Origin: Gautieria morchelliformis
Taxonomy: Eukaryota > Basidiomycota > Agaricomycetes > Gomphales > Gomphaceae
Direction: 5' to 3'
NCBI GenBank assembly: GCA_015179125.1
Contig: WHVA01000007.1
Location: 186,001-250,000 of the forward strand
DNA: 64,000 bases
Of the stretch, positions 12,021 to 23,639 are shown piece after piece. A program made the translations under genes and the position numbers. Under the pieces are notes generated by a model. It did no database searches. It saw only the letters and a list, made by a program, of their open reading frames with translations, and was not told the origin of the DNA. Position 1 is the stretch's first letter; every line of letters begins with the position of its first letter.

Positions 12021-13300
12021 CATCATTCCCTTCATCATCAGACACCAAAAGTCCTTCCAAACCTATCATACTTAATAAGACGAAGAATAATTAAGAAGGT
12101 TCAGATTCTCACCGTGCTTCACTGTGTCGAACCTGACCACATCTACACTATATTTTTGCATGGTTTGATTGATCATGGAGTACATCCCAGTAATCACATC
12201 TTCATTTCGTGTTGAGGTCCACAAGGGCCACGTTGGCGTCCCGAGGGAGCACTGCTCAACGTCTGTTTGTGATTTCGTCAATTAGAGCCATATGGCCAAG
12301 AGAAATACATGGATATGAAACACACCTGGTTGTTAAAGTCCGTTCGGCCATGTGGTTGATGACGACGTGCAGGAGATACATCCCTCTGTCGTGCAGGCCT
12401 TTGAGAGAGCATTGAGCTGTCATTAACGTCGTGAGCTGACACTATACGCAGGGGCCAAGCAGGAACTGCGTTACACTAGTCTCGTCGCTTAGTGGGTATT
12501 GAGTGCCGTGATATCCTGGCTCCAATACCTTCAGCAGTAGTTAGTAGGCTGAGAGCAGTAATGGCAGCTGAAGCTGCGCACCCGTGATACTTGATTTCGA
12601 TTATCCTCCCATAAAACATTTCCCTTTACATGTCCTTGCGACCAAGTTAGTGAGATTTTGCGTTGTTCACTGCAAGGGTGAGATACTCAATGTGTTTGTC
12701 CAGCAAGAGGTTGAACCTGCCCTAAATCTGAAGTGCTGAAACCAAGGAAAGGCGTTGAGACTGACTCTGTAGACTCCGCGATCCCTGCAAGACCTTCGCA
12801 GCATGAGGGACCAGTCTGTGTTGATGTAGTATTGCCACAATAGTTAGGCGTATAATTCCATGAAAAGTCGTTCTGTTATTTGGTAGCTACTCTCGATATA
12901 CATCAAGAAAGTTGAGAAATAGCTACGGGAGAGTCTATGGCACACAATCACGAACGCATGTCAGGATATGCCCACATTGGGCATTTCAGCCCATGTACAT
13001 GTGCAGGGCTTCCTTAGTAAAGAATTGATAACAGTTACACATGTCAAACGCTCTCCAAAACGTTTCTGAACTGATACCTTTGTTAGAGCGAAGGTTTTGA
13101 AACGCCTCCTCCAACTGAGAGCCCGCATGGGGCACATGTCGATTGTATGTGAACGCTGTATGTGCATCAGGCAGCTCCCAGAGGCACGCTGTGTCATTGT
13201 GCCTTCGTCTCCTTGGACAAATGTAGATAAGTGTCAGTCGAGAAAGCTTAATTGAAAATATACATACCTGGCATTATAGTGACACTGTCAGTTAGATAAC
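12021..13300. other. Intergenic, nothing recognised
   Basis: About 1.3 kb without a supportable gene, repeat or element boundary. Short minus-strand frames around 12961-13197 show no family features. Confidence 0.45.
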
Positions 13301-14690
13301 TTAGGTTTCTTTTGGAACGTGGGTAGTCTCTATAGCTCCTGTATCACCGTTGTACATGGGTGGCGACTGGTAGCCAGAATCCGAGTTAGTCATAGTGTGA
13401 ACTGCTGCAAGCTGGTTCGACGGCGGCATATCCAACGACGATGCTGGAACTGTAGGTCCTTTTGAGGCTGGATATTGGCTGGAGTGTGACGGGAGTGGAA
13501 GATCTGGGATAGTAAACATTGAGGGTGAGGGGGTCGTGGAGTGCGATGTAAGGACGAGTGCGATGGTAAGGGAAGGTCTGGAATGGAGAGCGCCGAGCTG
13601 GCCGTGGATGGTGTTCCCAATGTGGACTGACAATAAAACGGGTCGTCAGCACTCGCCAGTGGGAATTTGGCCTTCATTTTTATCCCCGAGTCCCTCTTGC
13701 TTTGTTTGACAACTATAAACCACCGCACTGAGTAGCATAAAAACACGATACAATAATGTAATTACTTACCCCCACTGAAGCCTCCTCGTCTTTGCCGGTG
13801 ATATGATGATATGGAGGTGGTGGGTTTATCGGCGAGGGCGAGCTAGTACAAGATGCTACGAGGCATGAGAACCAACAAAGGGAGACAAGAAGAATGCTTA
13901 CTGCTCAGGATTTGGAGGAACGAAGGAGGCCATATCTATCGAAGTCCGGGAGACCTAGCATGACTGTAAGTATCACCTGTTGTATTAAGCTAAAATAATC
14001 GAGAAAATACCTGGACCGGTCTCGGTGTCTGGTCTTGCAGCATACACTTCCACTGGTAAACCAGGGTTATCGCTAATTAAGTCTGTCAGGCAGACTGACA
14101 AAAGTTAGTGTAGAAAAAAGATGTAGATTGAATGACTCACTCCATGTACCGCAGCCTTGCCACTTCTGTGCACAGGCGGCAGCAACTTTACCGCAATATT
14201 GGCTGGTTTGGACCACCCAGATGTGTAGTAGTGGCAGGTATCCGGGTCTGTCTCCTGTGTGGCGCCACAGGCACTCCGGCAGTTCGAGACAAAGCGTTTC
14301 GAAGGCCTGTGGCAATTCGTAAGGGGTGTATATCTGATTATCAGCATGGCAAGGCCTGTAGCCATATCCTTATTAATCGTAGTTAAAATTCAACTGGTGG
14401 GCAACGTACCAATTATAAACCCTTCGCCGTTTCGCGTCCACGTTAGCATCATCTTGGCCATGCGTATACGTTCCGATAAGGTCCAAAAGTCTCTAACCGA
14501 AGGGTGGTGACCTCGTCCAGGTCAGGAAGAGAGGGTGTAGAGGAGTGCGACGAGCGAGGGAGAATGAACCGGGCGACGAGTCCAAGACATTGAGGGAAGC
14601 ACGAGCACCAGCAGCAGCAGCAGTAGCATATTTGGGTGTACCAGGATACATGGGGAACGAGCTAGCTGTACCCACTCGTCCCAGGTGCGC
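13301..14690 (-). CDS. Possible spliced gene for a secreted or membrane protein, unrecognised
   Basis: Several minus-strand patches look like exons of one gene but I cannot name it. Near 14630 a start is followed by a leucine-rich run that could be a signal peptide (MLLLLLLVLVLPS). Further on, LDEVTTLRLETFGPYRN (about 14480-14520), a segment with CRSACGATQETDPDTC in one frame near 14270, a proline-rich stretch (INPPPPYH, about 13820) and a Ser/Pro-rich tail ending at 13301 are seen. GT-AG pairs of about 45-60 nt can be placed between them, but frames do not join cleanly everywhere. It could be a pseudogene. Confidence 0.3.
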
Positions 14691-15576
14691 TCTATTTATC
14701 TTTGTGAGCCCTCCGAAATAAGAAAAAATATATTGTTTGACACTTACTTCAACCCATCATCAGAGAACACTAGATGTATGTGAGCAAGATTTAGAATAAG
14801 AGTATGAGCTCGACTCTACGGGCCATAGAGTCGAGCCTTGCTAAATGGTTAACACAAAGGGACACGCAAGCGGCGTCCCAATGTGGGACGAGATGGTGTC
14901 TTACTGGGGCAGCCGATGGTCTGGCCTGGTCAGCTGCTGCGTCAGCTGGGTGTTCGGGCTTCAAAATCCTAGAGTGACAGCTTATCTAATCAGCGTGTTA
15001 ATCAGCCCAGCTGTACTTCGTAGCCTGGCGCTTCAGCGTCCAGTTGGGGGCAAAGGTTACGTAATTTGACAAATTCGAAAATTTCTTAGCATCTCACGAT
15101 GACGTGGCCTTAGGATTCAAACACTGGGTGTATAGGTCGAAGGTGCTCACAAAATATAGTAGTAATAGTTGGTGGTAGATTCGATGCTCTATCACATTTC
15201 AGATCGCTGACTTAAATACATAAACACTATTCTAATTATAGTTGAATCCTTTTGTCTTTGCAAAGTACAAAGCTAGCTTTGTACTTTGCTGCGCTCCTTG
15301 TTCTTCTATATCCTTTGTTCTTGCACGCGTCATCGGGTTGCGTAAGTGTGCCGAAGTGCCGCTATCCAACAGGGTGTACACTTTACTAGCTGTTCGACCG
15401 TTGCTGACAATAAGCCGACATCAATGTACATGGCTATGACGCGGGGAGCCTGGGATTATAAAAAATAATTATAGAACGGAACATGTGACTGAATGCCGTA
15501 CGATTAGTATGTTCCCCAACGCCTCGTGTATACGCCACTCATGTCAGATGTAGCGTGAGGCGCGCTTACTTATCTC
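14691..15576. other. Intergenic, nothing recognised
   Basis: AT-rich to mixed sequence without a supported gene. A short self-complementary CAAAGTACAAAGCTAGCTTT hairpin sits near 15259-15285. The final eight bases, CTTATCTC (15569-15576), are the target duplication of the adjacent hAT element. Confidence 0.45.
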
Positions 15577-16804
15577 TAGTGATGCTCTGGGCTCGGGCTC
15601 AAGCCCGAGCCGAGCCCGACCAAGCCCTGTTTGAGCCCGAGCTGAGCCCGACCCAGCCCTGTTTGAGCCCACCAAATGGGCCGGGCTTCTAAATGCGGAA
15701 GCCCGGGCTTTGTGGCACTTATATGGTACGCCTTTGCCTTGATTTGGACGGCAACTGTATATACATTAAACAGAGTTCTTTCTCCTTTCTCTCGATTTTC
15801 CCTCCTGCCTGAAGACGTATGTCGGGGATCACCAACAGCAGTCGACCGAAGCACAGAATTACTGCAACAGAGAAGGTCACCGACCCCAGCAATGTGTCCG
15901 TTCCGGCACTTGCTTCACATGCTGCTGCCAAACGGCTCGCCGCGGCCAGACTGCCCTCCGCTCCATCCCCAGAGAGCATCGGTGAACTGGCTGCAGAGGA
16001 GGGATCTGCTCAAACAACTGGTGAAACGACTGAAGACAACAGCTCTTCCTGCGTGAATAAGAGGAAGATGCTCGACATTCTTGAACTCACCGACTCAGAA
16101 CTTGCAGCGGACGAGAGAGAAAATTCCAGTGATTCGACTGGCAGCACCAAAACCCAGCATAAGAAGAAACAAAGGCATGGTAAGCAGAATTTTCTCGGTT
16201 CAGATGATTTAGTAGGCTTACCTTGCATTGTTGCCCACCTATGAAGAGCCACAGGTCGGCTGTAGATCCCATTGATGTTGATGCCAACAATGTGCTCGCT
16301 AACATCAACATCGTCGATCTCTCTGCTGCACCATCGACGAAGACGATTCGAAAGGATGCAAATTGCGACCTCAGCGAATTTTTTGAAGAACCAGCGGCTC
16401 TGACTGGCAAGGATGGAAAAGTTCGGAAATGTCGTGCTTGTAAAATCTGTGAGTAAGTGCGTCAGATTGATATCTGGGTTGTGAAATTGCATGCTGTCAT
16501 TTGTCCAGATTAAGACTCGTCAGTGACACGTTGCAACGACCCTGCGTCGACATACTGAGTCGCTAGACAACCATTAGGGCATTGAGAAGAGTGAAGACGA
16601 ATAAGAAAACATTTGATATTGATACTACGGCTTAAACATATTATTTTTTTCGTATCTGTTTTTTCATAGGTGAAGCCCGGGCTCGAGCCCGACCCAGCCT
16701 GAGCCTGACTAACGGGCTGGGCTCGAGGTTTCATTGAGCCTGAGCCTGCTAAAGCCGAGCCCAAGCCCGGGCTTTCCGAGCCCAGCCCGGCCCGAGCATC
16801 ACTA
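15577..16804 (+). mobile_element. Non-autonomous hAT transposon with TIRs and 8-bp TSD
   Basis: The element begins TAGTGATGCTC (15577-15587) and ends GAGCATCACTA (16794-16804), an 11-bp perfect inverted repeat. It is flanked on both sides by CTTATCTC (15569-15576 and 16805-16812), an exact 8-bp direct repeat, which is diagnostic of hAT insertions. Dense GCCCGAGCC-type subterminal repeats sit inside both ends (15590-15715 and 16675-16800), typical transposase-binding regions. Length 1,228 bp is far below an autonomous hAT. The interior carries only the N-terminal part of a transposase-like protein, so it appears to be an internal-deletion derivative. Confidence 0.92.
15819..16459 (+). pseudogene. 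N-terminal remnant of a hAT transposase
   Basis: An open frame from ATG 15819 to 16244 encodes a Ser/Glu-rich N-terminus; a GTAAGC donor near 16178 suggests an intron in that region. A second segment (about 16240-16453) contains VDPIDVD and ends with FFEEPAALTGKDGKVRKCRA followed by CKIC. A phenylalanine pair followed by a basic CxxC matches the first half of a BED-type zinc finger, as in fungal hAT transposases. The His half of the finger and the whole catalytic and dimerisation regions are missing. It lies wholly inside the hAT element. Confidence 0.6.
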
Positions 16805-16855
16805 CTTATCTCATCTTGTGAGTTTGAAAGCTTTACATCGGCCTCCCTCTCAGCC

Positions 16856-19085
16856 ATGTACACTCTAGCTACCTTCTTGTTTCTCCCCTGGCTCTCATTG
16901 ATTCAGTATTTTTATCCACATCAGGTTGTGCTTTCTCCTTCAACGTTGCCGAGGTCACAGATCCGGGAGTTTCCAGATTTGTATAAGGCCTCCATATCAG
17001 AACTGCAGGATGACTTGGAGAAGGGACGGTTCACCAGCGTGGACCTTGTAAATGTAACTGTTGTCGATGCATATAATGACTCCTTGATGTGTGCAAATAT
17101 TCGTCTTGTTTCGGCAGGCGTACATTGCCCGAATTTTGGAGGTCAACCACCAGGGTGCCAGTCTCCATGCTGTTATCGAGACCAACCCTAAGGCTCTGCA
17201 GCAAGCGTCTGCGCTCAACATTGAACGCAAGCTGAAGGGAAAGCGGAGTGCACTCCATGGGATACTGATTCTTATCAAGGACAATATCGCTACTCTTCAT
17301 GAGGAAGGTATGCCGCTTTGTTGTTTATATGCCCAAGGACTGACTTCCGAATTGTGCTAGGGATGAATACTACGGCTGGTAAGCTGCGTCTGAGAAGGAT
17401 TTTACCATATCTGACTTGTTCTTTGTAGGAAGCTTCGCGTTATTAGGATCAGTGGTCCCCCGCGACGCTGGCGTCGCTGCGAAACTCCGTGCATCTGGAG
17501 CGGTGAGAGGCCTTGGTATAAGGAATACTATCCTTTTTTTATCGTCTACTGTAGATAATGCTTGGAAAAACGTCCCTCTCTGAGTGGGCACATTTCCGTG
17601 GAGATCTTCCGTGCGGCTTCTCCGCCCGTGGCGGTCAAGCAACCAATCCTTACTTTCCTAAAGGGGACCCCAGCGAATCCAGTTCAGGAAGTGGGATTGC
17701 AATGGCAATTGGGCTTGCAGCTGGTAAAGCTCTGGTTCTTGTCCTTTGATACAAGCTTAGCATTTACAGGTTCTCTCGGTACTGAGACTGATAGGAGTAT
17801 TATTTCACCCAGCAGCAAAAACAATTTGGTTGGAATTAAACCGACAGTTGGTCTGACATCTAGGGCAGGAGGTAAATCCTTGATGTCATATTATGACCCT
17901 GAGGCCTGTCTTCATAACTTGTGCCACCAGTTATCCCAATTTATCGTCATCAAGATACTGTCTGCCCCATGTGCCGATGTGTAGCGGATGCTGCAACAAT
18001 CCTGTCTGTCATTGCTGGACCGGACCCCTTTGACAAATTTACCCTCAGCCAACCTGAGCCTGTCCCAGATTTCACCCAAGCGCTACAGAAGGACGCCTTG
18101 AAGGGCGTCCGTCTCGGGATTCCAAGGTTGTTCCTAGGAAACGACACGAACATCATCTCCGCTTTTAACGCTTCCTTGGAAATATTGATGGAGTTGGGCG
18201 CAACTATAGTGGACCCGGCTGATTTCCCTGATGCTCACGAGCTCTTGGCTTCGCAAAACGAGACTACGGTACTCAATGTGGATTTCAAGGTGCGCTTTGT
18301 GGCCATACGACAAATCCCCTCCCAAACTCAGAGATCTGTCAATGATTCTAGGTGGATATTAACGCATACATTGCTAGTCTTCTCGAAGTCCCAACCGGGG
18401 TGAAGAACTTAGCCGATCTTATCGCATACAATAAAGAGAACGCTGATTTAGAATTGATACCGCCATACTACACGTCGCAATCTCAGTAAGTGCACTCATG
18501 TGAATTTGTAGTGCACACATCGGAACTAATTGAACTTCAGATTTATCATTTCGGAAGCGACGGAAGTTAATGCTTCATATTTTGAAGCTCTGGCAGCGGA
18601 GGAAGACCTCGGACGTACTCGGGGTATCGATGGTGCTCTACAGAAGTTTAACCTGGACGCCCTCCTGTTACCCACAGATGGTATACGTTTCTATACTTGA
18701 CGAGCATGACATCACTAATCCAAGGATCGTTTAGGCTTCACCTCGACACCAGCAGCGATGGCAGGTTACCCCGTCGTCACCGGTCAGTCACTCTTGAGGC
18801 TCTCAGCGAAATTTCTCGGACAGTTGTTGATCGTTCTGTATTTGCAGTTCCACTCGGGTTTCAACAGACACTGTTGTACCAACTCCAGCAAACCCCATAA
18901 TTGATAACGCGCCTGGCATTCCGTTCGGCATCTCATTCATGGGAACAGCATTTTCAGAATTCAAACTAATCAGTTATGCGTTTGCATACGAGCAGAAGAC
19001 TCACAATCGGCTGAAACGACTAGCTTTCCCGGCGGCCATCCCCAAAACACAGCTGAAGGATGTGATTGGGTCGAGTGAAAATTGA
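16856..19085 (+). pseudogene. Amidase-signature hydrolase, 11 exons, one possible frameshift
   Basis: Predicted secreted or membrane-anchored amidase that would hydrolyse amide bonds. Exons: 16856-17053, 17118-17307, 17361-17378, 17429-17502, 17555-17723, 17770-17871, 17931-18289, 18352-18485, 18541-18680, 18735-18782 and 18848-19085; phases agree up to the last. The start gives a hydrophobic leader MYTLATFLFLPWLSL. The catalytic Ser-cisSer-Lys set is visible: Lys in LIKDNIAT, cis-Ser in SSSGSGIAMAIGLAAG, nucleophile Ser in GTETDRSI. The usual glycine of TETDGS is Arg here, and the usual TVGPMxRS reads TVCPMCRC. In the last exon one base appears lost near 18862 after VPLGFQ, where the frame jumps to DTVVPTPANPIIDN. 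Using the acceptor ending CAACAG near 18865 would keep the frame but drop VPLGFQ. It is otherwise the most complete host-type gene here. Confidence 0.8.
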
Positions 19086-20384
19086 GATAGCGTTCCGTCG
19101 GGGAGATCCAGAGCACACAAGAAGACTATTTGTCCCATACGCACATAAACACCGTACTTACAATACCACTGAGAATGTGTCGATGTGAGTGACTGTAAGG
19201 AAGCTCACCTGTTTCCATAAGTTCGGTACAAATGGACAGCTGGAAATCGACTAAGAGCTGGTGGCCCACGAACCATACCCAGAAAATCAAGGGTTCTGCA
19301 TTCATGGTGGATCTCATTGGCCGTGTGCTGTGTACGATGGTGCATGATTGATACTTATGCCACCCAAACCATCGGATAGACCGCGTTGACTTGCTTCTAT
19401 ACAATTAGAGGGCCAATGACAGAGGTTAAGAATGGTACACATATTATTATCATTAAAACCGTGTTGAGGTAGTAGATGTGTCAAATTTACCAATGAGCGC
19501 GGAGGGATCACAGAAACAAAGACTGGGCGTACGTCCACGGCAATATGAGATAATAACGCATAAGCGGCGCCCGCATACTGTACCATCTCGAGTAATGCTT
19601 GAAGTGCTCCTCGAAAGAGTCTACAGAACTGAGTGACAATGGTTGAAGATTCCCGCCCCGACGCGGATGATCAACTGCTGCAATGGGTTGTAAGCAATAA
19701 CAGCTATCGCAAACGGAAGAAACAATCCATAATCGTCAGAATGGAGGGGAGAGGCGTCCAATGGCGTCAGCTCTAGGGATGGCATTGTACCATAACGGCG
19801 CTGTTGAAGCCACGCCGCCCAGGAACCCGCCAGGTCCGGGGGAAGGGCGGCGGTAGGCGGGACTGGGTAGAGAGAGGACGTGCGGGGGGAAAGGAGGAGG
19901 GAGAGGCATGGCCGTATGTGGCGGGGTATGCTGGCGCGTAGTGGAGGGGGTCGTCGAGTGTGCGAGCCATCTGCGAGCAGAGTGAGCAGAAGCTTGGGAG
20001 GCTGGCACACGCACATCAGCGCCGATGCTTGGCATCGCCCTCTCCGGCATCGGGGCGACGAGGTCGAGTGCGCGGTAGGTGCGTAGGACATTCTGTGTCG
20101 TGTGTCCGTGTGGTCTGTGCGCGGTCTGTCACGTCACGCACGTGCGTGGGAATCGATATGGATGCTCCTTCCTTTGTGCCGCCTCTCCACGAAGACCCCC
20201 AGCATCAAAGGTGGCTCGTAGTATAAAGCACCGCGCGAGGGCTCCCATGTCTGCGTCCGAACTGTCAGAAGGCGCTCGATGTCACGAGACAGTTTCTGTA
20301 CCTGTACCTGAGCATCTCGTCAATCGTTGGGTTGCCAGGCTGGCCTAACTGTCCGTCTTATTTGTTCTTGGATTCGGGGGCGGG
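19086..20384. other. Intergenic, nothing firm
   Basis: GC-rich from about 19,800. Overlapping long frames on both strands near 19620-20090 look like shadows of GC-rich sequence rather than a gene. No domain is recognised. Confidence 0.4.
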
Positions 20385-21900
20385 TTGTCTGTGCGACTGT
20401 GTGCTGCTGTCTGTCGTTCTCCCCTACCTCGTCTCTCTGAGCTACCATGCCATGTGCCGTGCCCCTCCCATGACGCAAGCTGTGCTTCCACACTTTTATC
20501 GTGGTGGTGGAACGGAGCTGTTTGTATGACTGTGCCGCTGCTGGTTGTTCTCCGCTATCCCCTGCAGCAGACTCTGCTGTTCGATATGACTTGACCGCAC
20601 CAGCACCACCTGTCCGGGCCTCTCGCAGCGACCACCAGTCTGTGCGGCTGTGATGTCCGACAGGTTATCCGGCATCTAGTGTAGTGTGCGATTGTCTGCA
20701 GCTGTGTCGTTCTCGGATATCCCCTGCCTCTGCACTGTGCTTCGATATGATGCGACCTCCCGTCCAACTGTGTACAGAAGCTTGGGGCGGGTTGGCCTGA
20801 CCTTCGACCGTAAATGCGTGTCATGCGGGCATTTGCTGCGCGACTGTCTGCGGTTGTGTCTCGTTCGCCATTTCCCTCTGACTCTGCGATATGATGTGCC
20901 GTACTACCTCCCATGACACAATTCCTTCCCCTTCACAGCTCTATCATGGTGGTGGAGCGGAGGTGTTCTATACGCGGCTGCTGGTCGTTCTCCGACATCC
21001 GCTTCCTCAGCATCTGCTGGTCGACCTTGCATTGACCACCAGTCTGTCTGTGCAGCTGGGGGGCAGGTGATGCAGCATCTAGTTCGTCACTCTGCGGCTA
21101 TGTGTTGTTCTCCGCTACCCACTCACACTGACTCTGCGATGCCACGTGCCGTCCCTAGCACTTCCTCTTCGCCTACCATGATGGTGAACGGGGGTGTGGT
21201 ATGTTCGACTATCTGCGGCTGTTGGTCGTTCTATATACCCGACCATTGGGGGAATGGGTGTCCAGCGTTTGGGACAGTGGATTTGTTGGCCGCGGCAGCG
21301 GTTGCATGAGGTGCGGTATGGTGCGCACCCGACGCCGCATCCATGCTCCCACTGTCTACGTCCTTTGTCGTCTTGTGTGACCCGTGCCGCCTCTCCTATA
21401 TTCTCAGTCCCTCCGCCGCATACTCGCTCGCAGTCCGGAACACAATCCCGGTCTCGCGAGTCGGGGACCCTCGGCCGCTGGCATCATTTCGACCGCGCCC
21501 ACAGGATGCCTCACCGAAGCTCCTCGTCCACCTCCGTCGCGATGATATTGCGCCACGTGTACGGCCCCTGCATCGGTGCGGGCTCCAGCAAATACGCGTG
21601 CAGCGGCCCCCGCGTCCGTGGCGCCGCGTGCCACCCGAACATCTTGTGAGCGGACTTGCGTACGCGCTCCTGTCACCCGTCTGCTCCTCACATCACACGA
21701 CCCCTTGAATCCCCTTCTTTGCCCAGCGGGTAGAGGGTCTTTGTGCAGCGTATATGCGGTGTGACGTCGCCCACCTCCTATGATACACCTGGCCCTTGCA
21801 CTTCTTCGTTCGTGATGGTGGAAGGCAGGTGGTGGTGGCACGGCTGTCTGCGGCGGCGGCGTGGCGTTCTCCGCTATCTCCTGCGCTCTGCCACCCCACC
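20385..21900. repeat. Degenerate GC-rich tandem repeat field
   Basis: A core resembling CTGCGGCTGTTGGTCGTTCT followed by CCGCTATCCCCTG recurs in diverged form near 20395, 20540, 20700, 20850, 20975, 21090, 21215 and 21850, often followed by a CATGATGGTGG-type block (20500, 20945, 21178, 21812). Spacing is about 120-200 bp and irregular. It looks like an old, decayed tandem array. It overlaps a short coding-like patch on the minus strand. Confidence 0.5.
21515..21654 (-). CDS. Isolated coding-like exon, unknown family
   Basis: The minus strand reads KMFGWHAAPRTRGPLHAY, then LLEPAPMQGPYTWRNI and IATEVDEELR, ending at a GTGAGG donor at 21514. The composition (Trp, Tyr, Met, balanced charge) differs from the surrounding repeat-like sequence. 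I do not recognise the protein and find no flanking exon with confidence. Confidence 0.3.
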
Positions 21901-22507
21901 CCGGGTGAAAGGAGGCCCAGTTTGCACGAATAAACACCTCCCGATCATATGTTACCCACGACATCGAGTGTATCATGGTGCATTCGTATTCTGCGTGGGT
22001 CGATCTCTGATTCGTACTTCGGCTCACATGTAGCACGCGAAAATTAATACAATTATTAATCGCAAATAAAAACGTGTTGATACTTGCAGACTCTGTCAAA
22101 ATAAATCTGGCTCCAATATCCAGTGGAGCGCGGCAATCGCAGGCCAGCTTCCTTTAGGCGTGATATATTTGCCAAGTGCTTCAACACTGTTCTCGCGTGC
22201 ACCTGAGATCACAACGGCCGGGTAGACTGTACACGCAATACGTCTCTATCATCAGCCAGCGTGCCAAAACCAACAGTCATATGTACTCAACGTCGGTGCG
22301 AGCCTATGACATATACGCAAAAACGCACCACTAGCTCGCAGGAATCTAAGTGCAACACAACGCAACAAAATAAAAATGGAAAAGTAAAAGTAAGCAGTAT
22401 CCACAGCCCTGGCCGAAAACAGTGTGTTTGTTCGAGCGTGGACAACGTGCGGGGGAGATGAAGAAAGGGGAGAGGTTCAGGGGAAGGCACACCGAAGGCC
22501 GAGGCGA
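21901..22507. other. Intergenic, nothing recognised
   Basis: AT-rich patch near 22030-22080, otherwise featureless. It may include intron or 3' sequence of the minus-strand WD40-like copy at 22508-22990. Confidence 0.4.
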
Positions 22508-22990
22508 TCACTCACCATGTCCTTTCCCCGTTGACCGTGTCGTATATGCCTGGTCGGCGAGGTAGCGCCCGTCGGCGGAGAAGCAGACGGAGAATACGGC
22601 ATCGGAAGGTGCGGGGTTAGTACGGAACTGCCAGACGGACAGGAGACGAGTAAGATGAATTAAATCGAGGCCTATTTCGCTGCAGATGATTGAGAGAGAG
22701 ATTTTCGAAGCCATTAGGAGGGTGGCACTAGGTTTTGTGAGGCTGCCACCAGGCGGAGTTGTCGTATACTAGTCGTTGGAGGTTTGGGGCTTGTACTGGG
22801 TATGGGCTTGGAAGCGGTTGGATTTTGGCTTTCAGTTGACGGGGCTTGCGAAACACCTGTAAGGACAGTGGGCTTAGAGGAACATGCTGGCGGGGGAAGG
22901 GTAAGCCATTTGCGGGCGGATTGGTACTGGACGATTCGGCAGTGGACGGCCATGGACGCCCTCGGGGCTTTACAAGAAGTTGAGAAGGAG
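22508..22990 (-). pseudogene. WD40-like gene fragment, copy A
   Basis: On the minus strand a proline-rich segment leads to NSAWWQPHKT and, after a probable intron, to a WD-repeat blade (FSVCFSADGRYLA, then in another frame IYDTVNGERTW) with a GTGAGT donor after it. The blade resembles Tup1-type corepressor propellers, but the rest is too short to decide. A second copy lies at 40894-42610 on the plus strand, split by a solo LTR. A frame change between DGRYLA and IYDT suggests decay. Confidence 0.45.
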
Positions 22991-23030
22991 TCACTGTAGC
23001 GGTTATGCGCAGTATCTAATAGTATGAAGC

Positions 23031-23166
23031 CTCAGTGAACGGTCAGTTCACTGAGTGTATATAAGTACTCTACCTAATAGTATGAAGCCTACATGGCAGT
23101 AAGTATACCATTAGGATACATAATGGGATGGGGGCACGTACCTCAGTGAGCGGTCAGTTCACTGAG
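23031..23166. repeat. Two copies of a 25-bp hairpin plus duplicated 16-mer
   Basis: CTCAGTGAAC-GGTCA-GTTCACTGAG at 23031-23055 is a perfect 10-bp-stem hairpin. CTCAGTGAGC-GGTCA-GTTCACTGAG at 23142-23166 is the same with one change. TAATAGTATGAAGCCT occurs twice between 23016 and 23092. The loop GGTCA is identical in both. Confidence 0.75.
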
Positions 23167-23639
23167 GGGTTAGCGATTGTGGAGCGAGTAGATATAGGGC
23201 CTCGGTCATACTTGACCGAGGCCAGTAATACTATTTTACTATACGATGATAAATCCTTCCCCCTAACCTACTTGGCCCTGCGTTCTCCGCTTACCGACCC
23301 TGACTCCAACAGTCACTGGGGACTATACGGTCGCTGTACACTGAGGGAGTATTCCTGAAACGAGACGTGGGGCATTGGAGGGTCTAGGCAGGCTGGGGAA
23401 ATGGGGAGGGGAGACGGACTGGAGGGACAAGTGTCGCATTTGGAGGTCTGGTAACGGACTGTATGGGGTTGGTATTTGGTCATTGGATGTTGGAACAGTG
23501 CGACATCGTATATATAAGGACAGGATAGACTGCGTGGGTGAGATGCTTACTTGCAGTGAGGCACATGTTGTGGGCGCGACAACGGATCCACGCAACTTTG
23601 CCCAGGTGGTGCACAGAGCTCGCTCACTGCAAGGCACGA

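Noticed and set aside
19620-20091. Overlapping long frames on both strands
   Set aside because: GC-rich composition gives open frames in several phases; no motif, start context or splice structure supports one.
21404-22099. A 231-codon minus-strand frame
   Set aside because: Composition is Arg/Gly/Ala-rich shadow; the better coding signal on that strand is in another frame (21515-21654).
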